A stretch of DNA of 64,000 bases from Tetraselmis striata (lineage: Eukaryota; Chlorophyta; Chlorodendrophyceae; Chlorodendrales; Chlorodendraceae). The position numbers and the translations under genes are program-made. Positions 37,191 through 49,360 of this stretch are shown piece by piece. The stretch spans positions 62,001-126,000 of the forward strand of contig VCJN01002344.1 in the NCBI GenBank assembly GCA_006384855.1, written 5' to 3'. Positions within the stretch are counted from its first letter, which is position 1, and the number at the start of each line of letters is the position of its first letter. The notes under the pieces are model-generated. The model did not search any database and was not told the DNA's origin. It was given only the letters and a program-made list of their open reading frames with translations.

Positions 37191-40100
37191 GCGGCAGTGG
37201 CAGCACGGGCGGGGCCAAGGCTACCAAGGCGCCACCCGTGCATGATCCCCGCCCCCATCCCCAGCCAGGGGTGGAGGCGGAGGAAGGGCCCGCGATTCCG
37301 AGGGCCGAGGACGGTCGTCGGGCCCGCCCAAGCGGCGGTGGGTGGGTGTGAAATTTGGTTTAATGGTACTAGAAATGCTATTCAAATACTGAGTTCGTAT
37401 CGGAGAAGCAGTTCCCATGTCGGAATCAGAAATCGCGATTTCTCCCGGATCCCGGGAGAAACGGAGCTGCTGCGGTCCGACAGTGCCAGTAGGCGGGTTT
37501 GCGATGGGATGGGATCGACCCGCACCCCCCAACCAACCCGCTCATATGTGGTCGGTCTCCGCTCCGCCTCACGCCGTTTAGATACGTCGGAGTATACATA
37601 TGACCCGCTGACTGGGGGGCTACGGCTGCGCAGTCTGAGTCGGGGCGGGAAGGAGCGGCGCGCGGTGGAAGCAGCTGGTCGTGGCAAAGCTGGTCGTGGT
37701 TGGACCCGCGACAACCCGCGACGAGGGCGGCCGCGACTCGGCATGTTCATGTAAACACCCGTCGCCTAGCCATACGGTATTGCTAGGCGATTGGCTCGAT
37801 CGAGTAGGGGGAGGGAAAAAAGGCTGCGGGTTGCGGCGGCTACGCATCCTCCGCCGCGCCGGGGTGGGGGCGTGGGGCTGACATCGTCCCGTCGTGTGTG
37901 CTTGGCGGCACCTCGACGACGCGCCGACGATGCCTGACGCGACGGGGTGCGCACGGTACGCCCGTGGGAAGTAAAGCGCGATATGCTAGGTCGCTATTTC
38001 TCCCGCGGGAGACAACATAATTCATCTCAAGCGGGAGAAATAACCCCTACTATTCCTCCCGATGCGGCGGCCTTTATTCTCCATCCCACGGGACAAGTAG
38101 CGATTTCTCCTTCATTTATTGCCGTTTCTCCGCCGCTATTCGGACACAGGTAGAAGCCGATGCCCGTACGGGAGAGGTACCGGGATTTCTCCTACTACTT
38201 TCTTTGCCCGCCTAATTCGAACATGGGCTATTGGGCTTAAGCCGTGCCGGCCGTTCGTCCGCTCTCGTCATTTTTTGAGGGGTTGGGCCATAATCCATTG
38301 AGATGTAAACACAATACCTTACATATTTACATTGTTTGCTCAAAGTGGCCCTTGCTGCACATTCGTTTTAGCCAGTCTGAGGTGCCGGCTATAGCTTCAT
38401 CGATATTCGAGATTATCGAAGAGCAACGAATCTCTTATTAGACATGACTCCCAACATACTCTACTCATCACAGACTTTAGGTTACGCCGTAGTTGATGGC
38501 GCATGTTCTAACACTCGTTGGACCAACTAAGTGTACGCATGCGTATGTATACGCGGTTGCGTAATCTGCAGCGTCATCGGCGGCGTGATCGCCGCCGGGA
38601 ACTCAAGCTAGTTATGGGTGCACCTCCGACTGCGACCACCGATCCTTGCAAGTGCGCATGCTCGGTCTGGAAGTGGAGCGCCACCCGAACTAACGCCTCA
38701 CAAGACTTGCGAGGTACGCCGGCGTGTACACGCTGCGTACCGCGGGGCGTCATCAGCGGAGAAGCCATACGCCGGAGAACTTCGTCCGTGAAGGCTCATG
38801 CAAAAGATCGTGCACGGCACGACGGTACAAGGTTCCTATTGGTGCGCGCGCGGCGCGGCGATGGATGCTAATTTGTAATTATTGATTACGAATCAACGGC
38901 GACATATGTGCCACAAACAATTTGCGAAATATGCACCCATCGCATTTTTCGGGCAGATCCAATAATGGCCCACGTTTCCGCACGGACGCCGACTATGGTA
39001 CGCGTTCCACAACCATGTGGGGAGCGAGTTCCGGCCCGAATGGTTGGATACCCGTGACTAGTCCGCGGTGTGGGCTGCAACGTTGGGTTACGCCCGGACT
39101 TTTGCTTGCTACGCATGCCACGGAAAATCCAGCATACGGCTTACCAGAAAAGGTAGATGGCCCCAACCCCTGTGGTTGGTGGAGCGAGCAAGAATGATCT
39201 GAGGCCAAAAAATCTTCAGGTATTGTTCTAGCAGCTGCGATGGTCTGACATGTAATGATGCGATTTCATCTGGGACATAAGCACCAGCCTCTTGCCTATT
39301 GTCCATATTTATATCGACATACACGTAGATGCGAATGTATAGGTGTGGGCAGGAGTGCGCATCTCTGCAAATTTTTACGTCTGAGGCTGGATCAAATGCC
39401 ACTAACCTATCGTGGAGGATACAATATATCACCCGAAGATGCGCTGCAACACCTCTCCGCAGACAACTTAGGTTCAAAAAACTAGGCGGAACCGCTGGTG
39501 GAAACCATACGACCGGCTGTGGTTGAAACTCCTTGTAGATATTGGCGCCCGCCGCCATGCAGCGGCCCACCATGAGCGGAGGATCATGGGCGCGGCAGGC
39601 CCGGCGGCACCACTTCCTCCTCCACGTGGAGGGCGCTGGTAACCCCTCAGTCCCGTGCCCAGCTGGGTGTGGCAGGCGGCTGAGCGGGGTGGCCGGTTGT
39701 GGCGGGTTCTTTTATAATGCGACGACCGGGGAGCCCCACGGGGGCTTTTCAAATAATACACGTAATCCCGGTAGCGCATGTTGGCGCCGCCGAGCCGCAT
39801 CCCCATACAGGGGCTGCTAACAATAATTCGTGTCCAACCTCGGCCTTGCGTCGGCCTCTCTGAGATCCACCTACGGGTTAGGAGGGGGTGTGTACGACTC
39901 GGATGGGGGAAGCCTATCGGCGAGGGTTGTTCGAAATAAAATCGTGTTCTCGTACCTCGGTACGACCCGCGACCGACATAATGCAGAAGAATCGGCATAG
40001 CCCCCCCCCCCCCCCCCCCCCCCCGGTATGTATTCCACATGTAGATCACTCGAATCCCGGCCTAGAACAACGGAGTGTTGGGCGGCATCCTACGGCCGAC

Positions 40101-40547
40101 CCGTTCGGATCACCCGGGAAACCCTCAGCCGTCCCGTGAGAACGGGCGAGGGCGGCGAGCGCGAGGAGAATGGAGCCCGGCTCTTAAAGGCGGGGCGGAC
40201 GTTCGCGGGCGGAGAGGCCGGGCATGGCAGCACCTCAGGGGCCAAGAGACATAAACCGGAGTGCCCTGATGGAGTTGCAGCCGGGCGGCAGAGGGAGGAG
40301 TCGGCTGCCGGTAAGCTCGATTTGGCCCTAGACGGGCGGCTACAGCAACGATCCGCGTTGCGCCGCGCGGGCTAGTAGGATCGGCGTGCCGACCACGGAG
40401 GCAGCGACGATGCGCGGACGAGGGGGGGGGGGGGGGGGGGTCGCCTTCCCCCCTCCGCCCCCCCTTGGTGATCCTACCGCAAGAGCTCAGGCGGGCAAGG
40501 AGGCAGCATCGGCGGGTTAATGCAATGAAATCAGGTTACTTACGCTG
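37191..40547. other. Unassigned repeat-like DNA with GGGAGAAA inverted repeats
   Basis: No gene recognised. An inverted repeat TTTCTCCCGG/CCGGGAGAAA lies at 37439-37461, a 14-bp palindrome TCTCCCGCGGGAGA at about 37999-38012, and further TTTCTCC or GGGAGAAA copies at about 38031 and 38100-38190. C and G runs are at about 40001-40024 and 40424-40440. Confidence 0.5.
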
Positions 40548-41477
40548 TCGGGGCTCATGAACTTTTCTCCGCTGGGGCAACGAGGTAGAGATAGCTCAAC
40601 AAGAAAAGTCTGGTCGACATACGTTGTATCCGCCTCCATATCCCATACGATGCCCGCGCACCGTGGACTGAGCTTGGCTTTCAAACACCAATGGATCTTA
40701 CAACAGTGCTTGGGCACATGGACGTCGGCCAGAGGGAAACGCGTCCTTGATGCCGACTGGCTTGGCTATTCTTTGTTTCATTCAGCACCTTTACGAGGGC
40801 CGCTCGGACCTCCTTCTCGTTCGGGTGTGGGATCTTGCAATCGCGGTACGCTTCCATGAGCTCCTATAAATCTTTCCACCTGGCCTTCGACTTCAACACG
40901 GCCGCTTTCAGAAGATTCCACGACGAGGGCAATGCCGGTCCGTCGAGGTCCATCCCGGAGGTTTTCAGCAGCTTCCACGCGGGGCTGACTTTTCATGTTG
41001 TTCTCTCGTTATCAACAAGCACCGAAATCAATGTCGTTGCGCGGCCACTCATGAAGGCGTTGAAGGCCGCGTCTTGGAGTTGGTCAGTGGGTGCCTTCTT
41101 CTTCATCCCTCCGACCCACTTGTCGTAGGTCCTCCTCAACGCGACGGCAGTGTCGAACAAGGTGTTCTTCGCTATGGTGCTGCTGATATTATTGTGTTGC
41201 GCACCTAGCCACATGTCCATCAACAAGCCGGCGGTTATCACCCCTTTTGTGTGCGTGGCAATAAGATGGTATCTACGCACGGCATGTGTACCCCCCCCCC
41301 CCCCCCCGCATAAGGAAGTTACACATACCTCGCGAAAGTGTCGGATAGGTTGGCGGCGTAATACAGAGCTCGAGCCCACCAAATGTTCGGCTGGTCGTCG
41401 TCTGGTCCTTCGACATGATCATCTTTGATGATTCGTTGGCGGACTTTCCTCCTGTGGTCTCCGGCGGTCCCGGATGG
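40548..41477 (-). pseudogene. Unknown spliced gene, 3' part (split by TIR element)
   Basis: Continues the gene at 46316-47857 once the TIR element and one target duplication are removed: the PSG codons of the duplication run on into TAGDHRRKVRQRI and PNIWWARALYYAANLSDTFA. A donor at 41328 and an acceptor at 41273 define a 56-bp intron that is mostly a C/G run. Across it the frame continues RYHLIATHTKGVITAGLL, then IAKNTLFDTAVALRRTYDKW and AFMSGRATTLISVLVDNE. Further coding (ELMEAYRDCKIPHPNEKEV, then WDMEADTTYVDQTFLVELS) ends at a gtaagt donor at 40548. A TAG near 40868 breaks one join. I recognise no family. It may be an ordinary gene or an accessory gene of a mobile element. Confidence 0.55.
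41469..41477. repeat. 9-bp target site duplication, left copy
   Basis: CCCGGATGG, identical to 46316-46324 on the other side of the element. Confidence 0.85.
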
Positions 41478-43084
41478 CACATGGGGCATTTTTGAGTCAC
41501 AACGGTCCTATTCCTGGACTCAACAATGTGCCCCCCCGCGTGATCGCTTAGGCTGGGGTATGTTCCCACTTTTCGGGCACATTTCAGGTGCAATGCAACA
41601 CTATACGAGAGTACTAAAAATGACAAATCGGTGTGTCCTCTTCGCGCTTTCAGTCGCGTAAAGTACTATCTGCCTCACCTAGGAAAATTGCGGAGGCCAG
41701 GGCGTGGCGACTGTCGTTTAAAGCCTGGAAAAATAGCCTCACTCGCGCAGAGAAGGGGCCCCGGGCCTGTGAATCTATCGCCGACCTCAGAGATTGGGTT
41801 CGTCCTAACGAGATGCTACCTCTGAACTCTGCTGACAGCGACGCGGCGTTGGGGCGAAATGTCGGCGCAGGCGGCGGTGCGGGCTTCGCGTCCCGAGATG
41901 AGGGCTCCTTAGGCGGAGATGCGGGTCGGGGATGCGAAGATGGGGCACCGCCACGGGAAGATGTGGCCCTGCGACTCCCACCAGCGGCACCCGAAGGCGC
42001 CTGACGGCTTGCCGTGGCTTCGCGTTTCGGCATAGGCGCCTAAAAGGGGTCGTCGCGTCCTCCGACCCTTTCGCCATCTTTAAAGGAGGACTCGGCCCGT
42101 GCTTCTTGGAATGCTTCCTACGCAACTTCATGGGCGACAATGTGCTCTTGCCTCCCCTGCTCAACGCACCCTGCGGGCGCACCGTGTGGGTCGAACTCGA
42201 AGGCTGAGGCTCACTCGGCGGCTTGGCAGTCTCCAAGGGACCAAGCCTGCTCGAAGGAGGGGGCGGAGCTGCTTGAAGCTCCAAGAGACTTGCTGCAGCG
42301 CCGTTTTGGGAGCCATCTCCGCCGGACCCGCCGGCGGTGCGTGGTTGAGATGCGGGCTTGGAGGAGCCGCCAGCCTAACGCGGTGCCGCTACGACCTGTA
42401 GTAGCGGTCGTCGACCAAGACGGTGGGGGGTAGAGAGCCGGCTCGGCGAGGCTGGCAGGTGTTGGTGGACTTCGTGAAGCGTTGGCTCTTGATGTGTTGA
42501 ATGCCGCGCCGCATCTCGTCGTCGTGCCATTCGCGCACGATGCGAATCGAGTAGCCACCGTGTTTCTCCGTCTTGCTCTGGCACTCCACGTAGAGAACGG
42601 ACTCCACGGCATGTTGCCAATATGCCTCCGGCCAAGCTTCCTAGCTGCCATTGGAGTCTTGGAGTGCGTGCTTGCGGTCGGCGTACGCGTGCTCGTTGAC
42701 AAGGTTAGGGAGCGCACGCACCCACAGCTTCCGAGCTCCACTTGCAGTAGTGTGCGAGAACACTTTGGTCGACACCATGTCGAGAGCCGACGCAATCTTG
42801 TTCGCGGCTGTCTCGGAGAAGCCAAAGTGCCTCACAGTTTGCGCCAAGTTGCCCACCATGAAGCAGGTAGACTTTGTGGTCAAAGGAAAGAACTCGATGG
42901 GGAATCATGAGCTTCGTGTGCAATCTGTGAGCAATCGCGACCGTGCAATCTTCCGGAGGCGGAGAAGGGTGACCTTGTGGATGAAGACGATTCATGCCTC
43001 CTTGCACACCCGCGGGATGCCAGTCGACGTTCAGACATTGATGCACCGCAGATTGCTGCCTTTAGGCAGGCTATAACGGCCTAA

Positions 43085-43500
43085 TAGATGGCTGCCAACC
43101 TTTCAATATTCGGACTTATATGACCAAAAGGTAATTTAATTGCGCATCTGCTTTACAATACTATACAGATTTATTTCAAGGCAGTACCGCTAATACCTGA
43201 TATTTGCTGGCGGCACGCCGCAGATTGTTGCAGCGCTGCACCGCAGATGCTGCATTTAGGCATGCTTTAATTGCCTAGATGGCTGCAAACCTTTTAGTAT
43301 GCGGGGTTGCATGGCGCAGAAGGGATGTGAACACGCACCGGCTTGACGATACCATACGGATTGCAAGGCAGTATCGCTAATACATGATATTTGCTTGCGG
43401 CACGCCGCAGGTTGCTGCAGCGTTGCACTGCAGATGCTCCCTCAGTCATCTAGGCATGCTTTAACTGCCTAGACGGCCGAAAACCATTTAACATGCGGGG
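43085..43500. repeat. 188-bp tandem repeat in TIR copy 1 (about two units)
   Basis: GATATTTGCT anchors at about 43199 and 43387, 188 bp apart. Each unit holds GCACGCCGCAG, a TGCAGC-GCTGCA-type palindrome and ATGGCTGCAAACC. Same family as the longer array at 56219-57450. Confidence 0.85.
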
Positions 43501-43530
43501 TTGCATGGATCACCAACATGCCCCGGCCGC

Positions 43531-43680
43531 GGCGCGTTGGCGCCGCGCTACTCTGGCCGGGGCGCGTTGGCGCCGCGCTGCTCCGGCTGCGGCGCGTTGG
43601 CGCCGCGCTGCCCCGGCCGCCGCACGTTGGCGCCCTGCTGCCCCGGCCGCCGCGCGTTGGCGCCCCGCTGCCCGGGCCGC
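43531..43680. repeat. 30-bp minisatellite, five units (TIR copy 1)
   Basis: GCGCGTTGGCGCC-type units start exactly every 30 bp at 43531, 43561, 43591, 43621 and 43651. The period is ten codons and both strands stay open through it. Confidence 0.95.
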
Positions 43681-43832
43681 GCTAGCACATGAAATGCGGT
43701 TTGTGAAATCGACGGACAAGAGTCGATTGAATTCTTGCGGTCGAAAATGATTTGTTATGATCGTTGATTATGATCTATGAGGTATTGCCCAGTGAGCTAT
43801 GGCAGCGAAGCTAAAGCTGCATGAATCCCCTG

Positions 43833-44162
43833 TCACGGACCATACACGAACCCACGTCGTTTGCCGAGGTGCTCTGAGAGATGCGCCGTTAAAGTCGCCG
43901 AATCTCTTCCGACGACCAACCACAAGGCGCGTCTGTTGGTGTCGGGGTTTCTTGGGTGCTTTGACGCGATGATAAGTACACGACCCGCTGTCAACAGGTT
44001 GTCGAGGTAGCCCATTCGCGGGACGAGGGGCCCTTGCGTCAAGAAGGTGCTCGGAATGTGCACGCAAGAGACTTCCGCCTTGGAGGCCGCCAGCAGTGGT
44101 AAGAGCAAATCAAGGTGAGTGGACCAAGGCGACGTGACAACGACAAAGGACTCCTTGCACAC
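43833..44162 (-). CDS. Methyltransferase-like conserved frame of TIR copy 1
   Basis: About 109 residues. It reads SFVVVTSPWSTHLDLLLPLL, a variable middle (VHIPSTFLTQGP), GRVLIIASKHPRNPDTN and RALWLVVGRD. The TSPW tetrapeptide after a hydrophobic strand resembles the (D/N/S)PP(Y/W) motif of N6-adenine methyltransferases, and the ordered strands fit that fold, but the second Pro is missing. The same frame in copy 2 (58162-57776) is closely similar, the best-conserved protein segment between the copies. It is likely one exon of a larger transposon gene. Confidence 0.4.
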   Translation of the reverse strand: MCKESFVVVTSPWSTHLDLLLPLLAASKAEVSCVHIPSTFLTQGPLVPRMGYLDNLLTAGRVLIIASKHPRNPDTNRRALWLVVGRDSATLTAHLSEHLGKRRGFVYGP

Positions 44163-44199
44163 TGCAGCGTTACAAGCAGAGCTAGCAGCGACGGTACAC

Positions 44200-45010
44200 G
44201 GGTTTGTACGCGAGAGATGCGGCGTTCACCTGCCCCCACTGCGGAGATGCGGGTAATCCCACCCTTTACGGTTGATTCTCTCCACCCTCCGCATCTCTTG
44301 CTCGTCAGTCTTGGCAGCGGTGGCCTCAGCCACCGTTGATTTGACGTCCGCGAAGATGTACTCGGCGTCCCCATCTTATCATTATCATTATCTAATGTGG
44401 GCCTCCGGGTTCCAGTGCCGCATCTCTTTCGCCGCCGCCACGGTTCTCTCCGTCTCGTGCTTGCGACGGCGGGCCTCGTTCTCGTGGTCGACTTCCTGCA
44501 TGAATCAGACATGCCGGGGACGTGATAGGACAGATTTTGCCACTCCGGTCCCGGCATCATCGCGCTTGTGTTAGGGTGCAGGCTCTCGAAGATGCGCAAG
44601 CAAGGGGTGACACCCGCGAGGTCCTTGCATCTCGGGCATCATGTTGCGAACGCAGGGTTGACGCCTCCCTTGGGCGGGCTGGCGTGGACATCTTGTGTGG
44701 GCAAAAGGAAAGCAAGGACAGGGCGCGAGTATGTCGCGGCGTCCTCGTTTCCTTAGCAGACGTCCGTGCGGTAGCGGTCGTCCGCGACGCCGAGGGGGAC
44801 AAGAGATTTGCTCTACGCCAGGCGCCCAGTGCGGAGATTCCGGACCTTCCGGAGCTCGGCAAGGACCTCCGGCCGATTCTGTCCAGCCACGGCACGACGC
44901 CAAGCGGCGACGCTGTTGCGACTTCCCACTGGGCGGAGATGCAAGGAGAGACAGGCGCGAGGGTGAGATTCCACCCCGACTAGCGTCTAAAACATAATGG
45001 CACAGTGGAA
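44200..45010 (-). CDS. Coiled-coil-like transposon frame (TIR copy 1)
   Basis: A minus-strand stretch reads FMQEVDHENEARRRKHETER, then AAAKEMRHWNPEAHI (about 44510-44395), highly charged and helical. The motif EMRHWNPEA recurs in each 294-bp unit of copy 2. Flanking frames shift, so exon structure is unclear. A G run of 14 lies at about 45017. Confidence 0.35.
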
Positions 45011-46213
45011 GGCAAAGGGGGGGGGGGGGGGATCACGATTCCAACTGCAGCCCACTTCAAGTCGTCGACAATTGTCACATCTCGCCCCCTCCGGACGGCA
45101 ATGAGTGGCGAGCAGCAATTGAGAAAGATGGTGAGGAGCAGCCCCCCCGCCACGCCGTCGACATGGGCAAGACCCGAGCCGCAGTCCGGGTCTGCCATGA
45201 CGAGGGCCTTGTGCCGGGCAATGTGACCACGGGACAAGATTCGCAGCTGCCGGTGAGCTTCTTGGACACACTCGTTGCAAATCCCCCGCAACTCGTTGTA
45301 CACAAGCCGGTGGTCTTCGGAGGCCAAGAAGGCCCGCATGTTCACCGTGCTCTCGTCCCCGCCCCTCCCTTGCAGTCTGAGGTCATCGGGCCCTGCGGAT
45401 CGTGAGGTGTTAGAGGTCGTTGACAGACAAGGACGAAAACACGAAATGGGTGGGAAACGGGGCGGGTGTCACCACTCATGTCGAGATGCGCGACGGCGAG
45501 GTGCGCCTTAACGCAGCCCACGGCGCCATGATGAGAGATGCGAGCGAAGATGCGAGTCCGCGTACCGTTGCCTGGAGTCGCTCTTGGCAGAGGGTCCAAA
45601 GGTGGCACACCTTGAGGCCGGGGAGTCAGGCTGAGGCTCGCGGTGAGGCGAAGGCTGCGAATCTCTGGCCCTCGACCATGGCGGTCCGCTTCGATGTTGC
45701 CCACCGCTCGGCTGCAGGGACCTCATGGGCTGAGTCGTGGGTATTGGCGCCTGGGTCGCATTCCTGCCCGAACGCAAGTGCATCTGTGGAGAATCTTGCG
45801 CCATGAGGGTCACTAGCAGTGTGTCGAGAGCCCTCATTGGTTTAGAATTAAGTGCAGCCGCAGATGCCCCCACCACAGAACTATGCAAGCGGGCAAAGGT
45901 GCATTTTGCTCTTCGAGGACGGCCTGCCTTGCTTTTGTGCACCGAGAAGCGTGAAGATGCCTCGAAGAATACAAGCGCGAGGGTGCATGCGAGTGATAGA
46001 TGAGTGAAAAACACATTGGCGGAGTAGCATTCGAGGCAAAAACGGTTAGAATGGAAGGGTAGCGACGCATCTGGTCAAAGGGCGGTGGACAGATGCGTAG
46101 TACATAGTACATGTTCATTTCACTAGCTAGGTGAATAGTACCTTGTACAGTGTTGGCAAGAGGAGGAATGTGTCAAAGCTCAGTTTCACAGTACATTCGT
46201 ACAATACTAGGCG

Positions 46214-46257
46214 TAACTCAAATTTGCAACCCCCACAAGGGGTACAAATTTGAGTTA
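46214..46257. other. Subterminal hairpin of TIR copy 1
   Basis: Perfect 13-bp arms (46214-46226 TAACTCAAATTTG with 46245-46257) and a further CCCC/GGGG pairing inside. It lies just inside the right inverted repeat. Confidence 0.85.
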
Positions 46258-46315
46258 AGGGGGGTAATTCTGCGTCCAGAAATGTGCCCATTTTGACTCA
46301 ATAATTGCCCTTTTT

Positions 46316-46324
46316 CCCGGATGG
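46316..46324. repeat. 9-bp target site duplication, right copy
   Basis: CCCGGATGG, matching 41469-41477. Confidence 0.85.
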
Positions 46325-47857
46325 TTTGTACTTCATGTCACTTGGGTCTCTGCTCTCTACGTATTTGTCCATAAGCTCTCTGGCCGCATCGCGTGACATG
46401 GGCGTGTTGTCTTTGCTCTTCAGGTGGACCGCCTCCGAGGGGCCTAGGCTTGATCGATGACCAGGACACTTGCGGCGGGAATAACGAGAAAATATCCGGG
46501 CCACACCCCGCGTTGTTTGGAACCGAGGTCACCTACAGTCATTTGGGTATTCTGGGTATTTATTTTAGGTTATTGGATGGTCAAGGGTCTCAATTGACAT
46601 GCAAGCAATGACTCACCCGAATTTTGTGCATGATCGTCGCAGCAATGTTCTTGTCATTGAACGCTCTTGCACGGAAAGCGTCGGATGGGGGGCAGTAACT
46701 CCGTGGTTTGAACGAAGTACTCGCCGACTTGTTGCGTGTTAACTCATCAATCGCCGTGTGTTGTGTCCCCGTACAAGTATTTCCCAAACATGCAGTTACA
46801 TGCAATACTCGGTTCTCACCTCAATGGCATAGAGAGCCAGTGAGCTTCTGTTGTATATCTTGACGGAGCCCGCGCCAGGTTGTAGCTCGTACGCTCCTAG
46901 CCAGCCTTCCTCGAGGAGTCTCTGATGGGTCGGCCAGCGCGCACTGAAGCTTTGTAGACTGGTAGCTTTCATCGCCAGCTCCGGGGCGTCGGGCTCGTAC
47001 TTCTTGATGATAAGCGTGGCCACCGGCTGATACGGGGAAGACGGGTCGAACACCACGCTCGGCAATCCGGTACTTATCCCCATATACCGACATCCGGATA
47101 TGCGGCATCATAATGCAAGGGACGAGCTTCTTTGAGTCGAGAAGCACGGCCGAAGCTTGTTTGGCCTGGGGTCGTTTTATGTGCAGCGTGACGATGACCA
47201 TATCGCCAACCCTGAACTCGTCGTATTCCCCCATATATGTTTCGACGACACCGATCCTTGTGACCTCGCCCTCGTAGTCAAGAGACTTTCTCGGTGTGCC
47301 GGGAGGTACACCCGCCCCCAGCATTGCAGACATATCCAAAACGAAATACCACTCCACGACTCCACGGCTGTGGACATGGCACCACTCGAGGTGGTCTTCC
47401 AGCTTGTCCTTTGCCTTTCTTCTGATTATTGTGCTCTTCGGTTTCGATGCACTCTTGCTAGGCTTCTTTGGAGCGGGCTCGGGGCTGGAAGATTGCTAGC
47501 TGCGGAGAGGGAGACTCCGCGGCGGGTTTTTTGTGTCTCGGCTGGTTCGGGACTCTTTTCGACTGTCCCCGCGGTTTGTCCAGCTGCCTCTGTCTCAAGC
47601 TCTGCAGCATCATTTGGAGCACCGGCTGTTGGTGTTGAAGCAAGATTGGGGCTGCAACGGTGCGCGGCTGATTGGGGCTCTTGAACCGGTACCGGGGTAG
47701 TCCTCCCGGGACAATCCATCGGGCACGTCTCTCCAGTTGGCGACCTGGCGACATCATGCATAGGTACATCGTACGCACGACGCTCTTCTTTTTTCTTCTT
47801 TCTCCGGTTCGACCACATGTTCATAACCACAGTCGTAGAAGAGCTCCGCAGGGACAC
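46316..47857 (-). pseudogene. Unknown spliced gene, 5' part (split by TIR element)
   Basis: Basic N-terminal frame (WSNRRKKKKEERRAYDV), then KKPSKSASKPKSTIIRRKAK, and a well-folded-looking stretch with EWYFVLDMSAMLGAGVPPGT, EYDEFRVGDMVIVTLHIKR and LVPCIMMPHIRMSVYG (about 47380-47080). A one-base shift leads to SVVFDPSSPYQPVATLIIKK and further. An exon ending IAATIMHKIR at a gtgagt donor (about 46617) joins an acceptor ctgtag (about 46532), then SKDNTPMSRDAARELMDKYV and KYKPSG at the insertion point. Splice sites support a once-functional gene; frameshifts suggest decay or sequencing error. Family not recognised. Confidence 0.5.
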
Positions 47858-48042
47858 CCATCGGCGGCCGATGACGTTGTTGGCGTTCGCGGCTCCAAGA
47901 ACTCGCTTGCCCGTTTATCTAAGCACGTCCGTGATGAAATGCTATCAAAAAAATTGCTATCATGGAAAATGGCGGTACGTGAGTCGTTTTCCGCCCCGAT
48001 GTTTCCGATATTTTCATATCCGGCCCCGCGTTTTGATTTGTG

Positions 48043-48420
48043 GTAGACGCCTCGGACATGCAAGGGCTGGGGTGCGGTCACGCTCGACGACTCCGGTTTG
48101 TCAGCGCACGGCTTCTTCATGCCCCGAAAGCGGACGGAGTCGTCGACACACCGCGAGATGCGCGGCCTGCTACCGGCCCGCTTCCGGTCCTTCGGTCGGT
48201 GGTTTCTTCGTGATCGCGTGGCAGTTCAGGTGGACAACGAGAACGTTGTCCGCATCGTATAGACCACGGCTCCCCACAGCCGATGCTGAATTTCCTTGCA
48301 CGCGAGGTGGCACGTGTCATCAAGGGGTACGGAATGACATCCGCATACATTGGGTACTTCGTAAGGATAACCAATTGGCGGATGACATGTCGAAAATTGT
48401 AGACGGTAATGATTGAATGT
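48043..48420 (+). pseudogene. RNase H domain of the YR element
   Basis: Reads VDASD, a frameshift, AVTLDDSGLSAHGFFMP, ESSTHREMRGLLPARFRSFG and RVAVQVDNENVVRIV, then RIHWVLRKDNQLADDMSKIV at about 48345. This gives the D, E, D, D order (DAS, THRE, QVDN, LADD) of the retroelement RNase H fold. A TAG and a frame change separate the third and fourth motifs. Confidence 0.65.
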
Positions 48421-49360
48421 TGAATCCCTGTTTGTTCCGCGTTTTGGATTAGCGTTGGCGTCCCCACACGGTCGACTGGTTTGCATCCGACCTGAACCAT
48501 TTGTCCTCGCGGCTTTACTCCCGTCACTCGTGCCCTGAAACGGAAGGGGCGGATTTTTCCTTGCTTATTTGACGGCGGACAATAATTGGAGTAACCCGTC
48601 CTTTCCGCTCATTGGCCGGGCACTGCGCAAACTATTGGACGACCACACGGTCGTTACGTCGTCCCCTTTTTGGCAGGGTTGCCACTGGTGGCCCTCTGAC
48701 GCGGCACTTCGCCGATTGTGTGACTCACGCGGTGGCCCTGCCCCACGATACCCACGACCTCTTCCTTACTGGCGAGGCTTCTGGCAACCAAATCGCTCAA
48801 GCCGCCCCCCCAATGGCGTGTCTTCGCACTTCGCGTAGACTTCGGGCCGGCGCGCGCCCTGTCTCTGGACCACGCCGCCGCATTTCTCACTTCTTTTGAC
48901 TGGGGCGTCGTTCCGGCACCTCGCCCGCCGTCGTCGGCTCTGACCGTCTTGTCCCTCGCCTTGGATACCCCGGTGTCGGTGCGCCTCGCGGTTGCGCGCC
49001 GCGGTCATGTCCTTACGGACGGCGCCTAGTCATGCCGGCTGGGTCCCCCGATCGGCATGCTAGTCCGGTCTCTACCGTGGACACCGCTGGCGCCGAACTC
49101 TACCATGACGTCTAGGCCGCGGCTTCGGGCGCCTTTGCCCCTTTCACGCGGACCAGCTACGCCTACGCGTGAAACTTCCTAATCCGATGGTGCGCGGACC
49201 GTGTAGGTGCCCCCGTTTTGCGCTCTCACGGCCAATGCCATGTCCGTCGGCATGGTTTTGTAGTCACGTGCCGCCTCTGGCCAGTCGTACATCACGGTGG
49301 AAACCGCTTTTGGGCGATTATAAAACGTGCATGAAATAAATCTCACCCCCCCCCATACGG

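Larger units (their letters stand above)
41478..46315. mobile_element. TIR DNA transposon, copy 1 (4.84 kb)
   Basis: Ends are placed by symmetry: the inner motif GAGTC lies 16 nt from the left end and GACTC 16 nt from the right end. A perfect 9-bp duplication flanks the element. The inverted ends are diverged (GGGGCATTTTTGAGTC against GGGCAATTATTGAGTC). A 9-bp duplication is typical of Mutator-like elements, but no transposase was recognised, so superfamily is open. Inside: Ser/Arg/Pro-rich frames on the minus strand (42033-41650, 42825-42211), a 188-bp repeat pair, a 30-bp minisatellite, a conserved methyltransferase-like frame, coiled-coil-like frames and a subterminal hairpin. The same modules recur in copy 2 in the same order. 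Confidence 0.85.

Noticed and set aside
43531..43680. CRISPR-like array
   Set aside because: Units are contiguous 30-bp minisatellite repeats without unique spacers, in a eukaryotic transposon.
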